A program made the translations under genes and the position numbers. A DNA stretch of 21,614 nucleotides from a virus: positions 1 to 21,614 of IMG/VR virus record IMGVR_UViG_3300032006_000107; one strand, given 5' to 3'. Positions 19,401 to 21,614 of the stretch are shown here, one piece after another (positions within the stretch are counted from its first letter, which is position 1; each line of letters starts with the position of its first letter). The notes below the pieces were generated by a model. That model had not been told where the DNA came from. It was given only the letters and a program-made list of their open reading frames with translations, and made no database searches.

Positions 19401-21614
19401 AACTGTTACTTCACAAGTATTAGACTCAACACAAGGTGAAGCCGTAGCACAAACTAAAGTTAATACATTATTAGACTTCTTAAAAGAAGTTGTTGTAAAT
19501 GGTCTTACTAATTTACCAGACTATGATGATCCAGGATATGGATATCATTACTTAACTGATAAAACTAACAAATTAAGTACAGCAAAAAATAATACAGACT
19601 TAGACGTCTTCTTAATGAACGATGCTACAATCTTAAGAAACTTAACTTGTGAAGGTCACGGCGGATTTATGGCTGTCCTAGATCCATTTGGTGCAATCTT
19701 AACTAAATCACCTTATGGACAAACAAATTCAAGTTTTTCAAAAAGCATTAATAAAAAAGCATTTAGAGGTGGTTTATATGTAGACGGTTTTGCTGGAAAT
19801 ATGACTACTGTCGTTAACAGCAAAGATGATAACTTTACACTAAACGTACAAAGTTTAGTTGGACAAGGTTTACGTTTAAAGAAACCACAAGTACCATGTC
19901 CGTTTTATATTGACGGTATTAGATACCAAGTTGATGCAGTTACAAATTATGACCAAGAGGCAGGTACTGCTAAACTTCTTTTAAATCCAACGTCAGGTTG
20001 GAACAATGGCGGGTTTACACAACCTATGCCAACTGATATTACTTTACAAACATCAGGTAACAGAAGCTTCTTAGCTAATGACTGGGTACAACTTAACGAT
20101 TTAGGTTATGGTACTATTTGTAATAACGGTGGACTTGCAGAACTAGTTTCACAATTTACATATTATTGTGAAGCGGCTTATTTTGCTAATAATGGTAGTG
20201 ATATTAGATCATTAAACGGATCTAACTCTTATGGTACATATGGTCTTGTTGCGGCAGGATCAGATCCAAATGAAGAACCAGATTTAATTACATCATCAAC
20301 AAATATGGTCCAAACTGCTAGAATTTATGATGATGGCGGTGCTGTATATGATCATCCTGTTGATGCATTAAAAATATATGTTCGTGATGTTGAATATGTT
20401 CCACATTCAAAGAGTGAAATAGAAATTGATCATGGTGGGGCAATTGGTAGGGCTAGATACGAAATTAGTACAGTACAAGAAACATCAATTACAGGTGTGC
20501 AAACTGAAATTACCGCAGTTGCAAACGGAATGGCTATTGATGATATAATAGAAATAAGAAACATGACTGTAAGTTGTGATACTGGAAACAAAACATATCC
20601 AGTTGTTACACCTTCAACAGGATTTACAGTTTTAGCAAGTGGTTTAACAGCTGATACGTTTGAAGTTAACTTAGGTACAAGTTCTATAGCACACACATAC
20701 GTTAGTGGTGGACATCTTGTTGCTGGTTCACGTATAGCTGTTACATCAGCAACGTATACACATGGTACAGGTATTTTATCTGTTACTGTAGCATCAGCAC
20801 ACGGATTATCGGCATCAGATTCAATTGATTTATATGGTCTAAAATTTAGTTGTAGCTATGGTGTTAAAGTTTATCCTACACCTACAACACCAGGACTTTA
20901 TACAGTTAAAACAAAACCAGATAATGATAAATTAGGATTCTTCCTACCACCTAGTAAAGTTGAACACACATACGTTAGTGGTGGTACAGCTAAAAAAGTA
21001 ACAACGTCAAACTCTGGATCATCGGTTCCAGTTACTGGGTTTGTTTATGACAATACAACTGGCTTAACTACAGTTACATTTGGTTCAGCACATGGTTGGG
21101 GTAAACTAGATTATGTTAGAGTTGCAGATGTTACCTTAAGTTGTGCATTTGGAAACAAAGTATATCCAGATACAGCTAGTAAAAAATCTACAGGCATATT
21201 CCAAATTTATGATGTACCTGATACAACTTCTATAGTATTTGATAGTGGTAAAAGCGGATTAGTACATACTTACGTTAGTGGCGGTTCAGTACAAAAAATT
21301 ACATACAGTCTAAGTACTTCAGCTAACATTACAGGATTTACATATAAAAATTCAGTTAGAGATGAAGCTGTTTATCAATTAAATGTTGCAACAACAGGAC
21401 AAGATAATACTACAAAATCAGGATTACTTGCCGCTCTAACAAATGACCAAAAAGTTATTATTAGAAATAACTTAAACTTTAGAATTAGTGGTGTTGATAC
21501 TACAATTACAAGACCAAGTACAGCAATTACATTTGATGAAGCAATTGGTAATACATATAGAACGATTGGTTATAGTGTAACAGATAGTATTGGTGGTGCA
21601 TTACCAGCCAATGA
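16453..21614 (+). CDS. Giant repetitive virion structural protein (3' truncated by window edge)
   Basis: The frame is open from ATG 16453 to the window end, at least 1720 codons; AGGA lies about 9 nt upstream. The N-terminus (VGVEG-like NVNIGVEGNDGTGDSIREAF, then NENFTELYAVFG) is a phrase seen at the start of marine T4-like phage tail/baseplate structural proteins. Three copies of a CERD-centred module occur (C359, C610, C914: CERDTKYNIDAIAHD, CERDLGYILDGIVLD, CERDMGYILDGLVFD), each followed by a YWDG- or YYS-type segment. A later beta-rich part includes VSLKGDEFRRVIIKP, similar to right-handed beta-helix edges. From about residue 1370 there are tandem repeats ending HTYVSGG (residues 1414, 1505, 1605). 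It is probably a large tail or baseplate-associated protein; the T4 counterpart is not identified. Confidence 0.85.
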   Translation, partial: MAKQNVNIGVEGNDGTGDSIREAFRKANENFTELYAVFGQGGQISFRSLSDVPDQLGAYKVPQSNAAGDQILMKSIVGGLGITVDSLNDEQIKISNTGTIISTDITPALGGPLNAANQAIANPNISSAAVTALNVAHGTTFTLDDLVITRGYADSRYLRSAGGPGSAGQVRVRNEPPNANSYTFTIESFSNGDIIATNHGFETSSNGIAYRYNSTGTDATNLSTGTTYYLRYVTADQLSIHTSEAEAQNNDDSTRVKIVASGGTGTQTMFDAAYDSVLTGNWVSTEALPRKSVVRREGDTMTGALLLHDHPGAHAGATPQSPYAHSLITQNKEYLADEVMAWFDQQNPGVHTTARHEKCERDTKYNIDAIAHDIKFGGNAEVIRTGKIYWDGASSQLGAGEIAYAVSVNDKLRDIIKDFILTNTAYTSLQTVTTQKTIANNGETGSGDRVTELVSILNAIIQTGTYTGATIPTPNPDSLQAASKYYVDNSAHASHTNLYVSSFGDDTMRGVPKGNEGRAWNYAYKTVSAAALKAEEITDTAPTGIGPYVQDITYNAGNNKAQVTTTGVKNSSGYEEVKILTDANRKFIIAETIAYINQTYPDHVYSKDLCERDLGYILDGIVLDLLDGTTANYHSINAGYRYYSSVSGQRARTTQQTQTLAAQQFAKSLHNKIITNTTETTLYQQTYSQVIDAGQVVDAVGQTSVGAKWDIITALITGPSYKSAPQLVEGSTWEITISNGSQGYCDQANPLNNDLIPGKLIRGKTSKAVGRIVKYTNGAVDDTIELELLEPLTYTLGEELEFGYKVKDPQITIHIESGTYFEHYPIKVSNNVSLKGDEFRRVIIKPKPGVSESPWAAIHFYRDPVFDGIAVQTKQNPNATELITLNKEFIKDEVLSYINTTYPSFLTNSQAQKCERDMGYILDGLVFDLRWGGNSKTHLNADKYWDGATSQVSGQQTETGAAILKMKEILGFVLTNAAWTPTQTVTSQVLDSTQGEAVAQTKVNTLLDFLKEVVVNGLTNLPDYDDPGYGYHYLTDKTNKLSTAKNNTDLDVFLMNDATILRNLTCEGHGGFMAVLDPFGAILTKSPYGQTNSSFSKSINKKAFRGGLYVDGFAGNMTTVVNSKDDNFTLNVQSLVGQGLRLKKPQVPCPFYIDGIRYQVDAVTNYDQEAGTAKLLLNPTSGWNNGGFTQPMPTDITLQTSGNRSFLANDWVQLNDLGYGTICNNGGLAELVSQFTYYCEAAYFANNGSDIRSLNGSNSYGTYGLVAAGSDPNEEPDLITSSTNMVQTARIYDDGGAVYDHPVDALKIYVRDVEYVPHSKSEIEIDHGGAIGRARYEISTVQETSITGVQTEITAVANGMAIDDIIEIRNMTVSCDTGNKTYPVVTPSTGFTVLASGLTADTFEVNLGTSSIAHTYVSGGHLVAGSRIAVTSATYTHGTGILSVTVASAHGLSASDSIDLYGLKFSCSYGVKVYPTPTTPGLYTVKTKPDNDKLGFFLPPSKVEHTYVSGGTAKKVTTSNSGSSVPVTGFVYDNTTGLTTVTFGSAHGWGKLDYVRVADVTLSCAFGNKVYPDTASKKSTGIFQIYDVPDTTSIVFDSGKSGLVHTYVSGGSVQKITYSLSTSANITGFTYKNSVRDEAVYQLNVATTGQDNTTKSGLLAALTNDQKVIIRNNLNFRISGVDTTITRPSTAITFDEAIGNTYRTIGYSVTDSIGGALPAN
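20560..21285 (+). repeat. Tandem ~90-100-aa protein repeats ending in HTYVSGG
   Basis: Three units within the giant structural gene share the order: strand with 'xVSC/FSC/LSC xxGxKxYP', a variable stretch, then HTYVSGG. The HTYVSGG codons are at 20692-20712, 20965-20985 and 21265-21285, i.e. 273 and 300 nt apart. The DNA itself is only strongly conserved around the HTYVSGG block (ACATACGTTAGTGG in the first two). Confidence 0.75.

Noticed and set aside
20692-21285. Regularly spaced repeat as a CRISPR array
   Set aside because: Spacing of about 270-300 nt, only three copies and an open reading frame throughout show protein repeats, not CRISPR.

Overview
The window looks like part of the genome of a large tailed phage, most likely a T4-like marine myovirus of the kind that infects SAR11 or related marine bacteria. 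The evidence is very AT-rich DNA, tight gene packing, very large fibre and structural proteins, a gp30-like ATP-dependent DNA ligase, and an auxiliary gene set typical of marine T4-like phages: 2-oxoglutarate/Fe(II) oxygenases, a QueD-like enzyme, an A-type Fe-S carrier and glycosyltransferase-like proteins. Octamers close to the T4-type late promoter TATAAATA / NATAAATA also occur. No host chromosomal genes, transposases, integrase or CRISPR array were seen. The host assignment is inference.

Layout. (1) 1-1431: end of a cupin/hydroxylase-like gene, a PKHD-type 2OG oxygenase, an isolated winged-helix-like gene with its own consensus promoter, 5' hairpin and terminator, then a 52-aa lipoprotein. 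(2) 1394-3634: a SET-domain lysine methyltransferase, a tRNA-Arg with anticodon GCG, a second small lipoprotein and the DNA ligase on its own sigma70-type promoter. (3) 3717-6930: an unidentified basic protein, a fibre-like structural protein, a two-TM coiled-coil protein and a secreted protein with an EF-hand-like loop. (4) 6931-10365, minus strand: a 1144-aa tail fibre/adhesin. (5) 10409-14035: a compact run with a GT29/DUF115-like protein, two tandem paralogous 2OG oxygenases, a QueD-like protein, a JmjC/cupin-like oxygenase and a GT-A-like glycosyltransferase. (6) 14076-15735: a probable lysis region with a Bax/FlgJ-like glucosaminidase, a lipoprotein, a HeH/SAP-like protein and a 54-aa two-TM protein. 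(7) 15771-21614: a minus-strand zinc-finger protein, an IscA/ErpA-like Fe-S carrier and a giant structural gene (at least 1720 codons) that runs off the right edge.

Expression. Five near-consensus sigma70 promoters (TTGAC[A/T]-N16/17-TATAxT) precede the winged-helix, ligase, 3717, QueD and Bax genes, and a weaker one may serve the tRNA. Late-type octamers precede structural and some small genes. In several cases the octamer ends 5-6 nt before a start codon that lacks a Shine-Dalgarno sequence, which would give leaderless late mRNAs.

There is no gene-free stretch longer than about 100 bases. The largest gaps (846-944, 1194-1272, 3635-3716) hold promoters, hairpins or a terminator.
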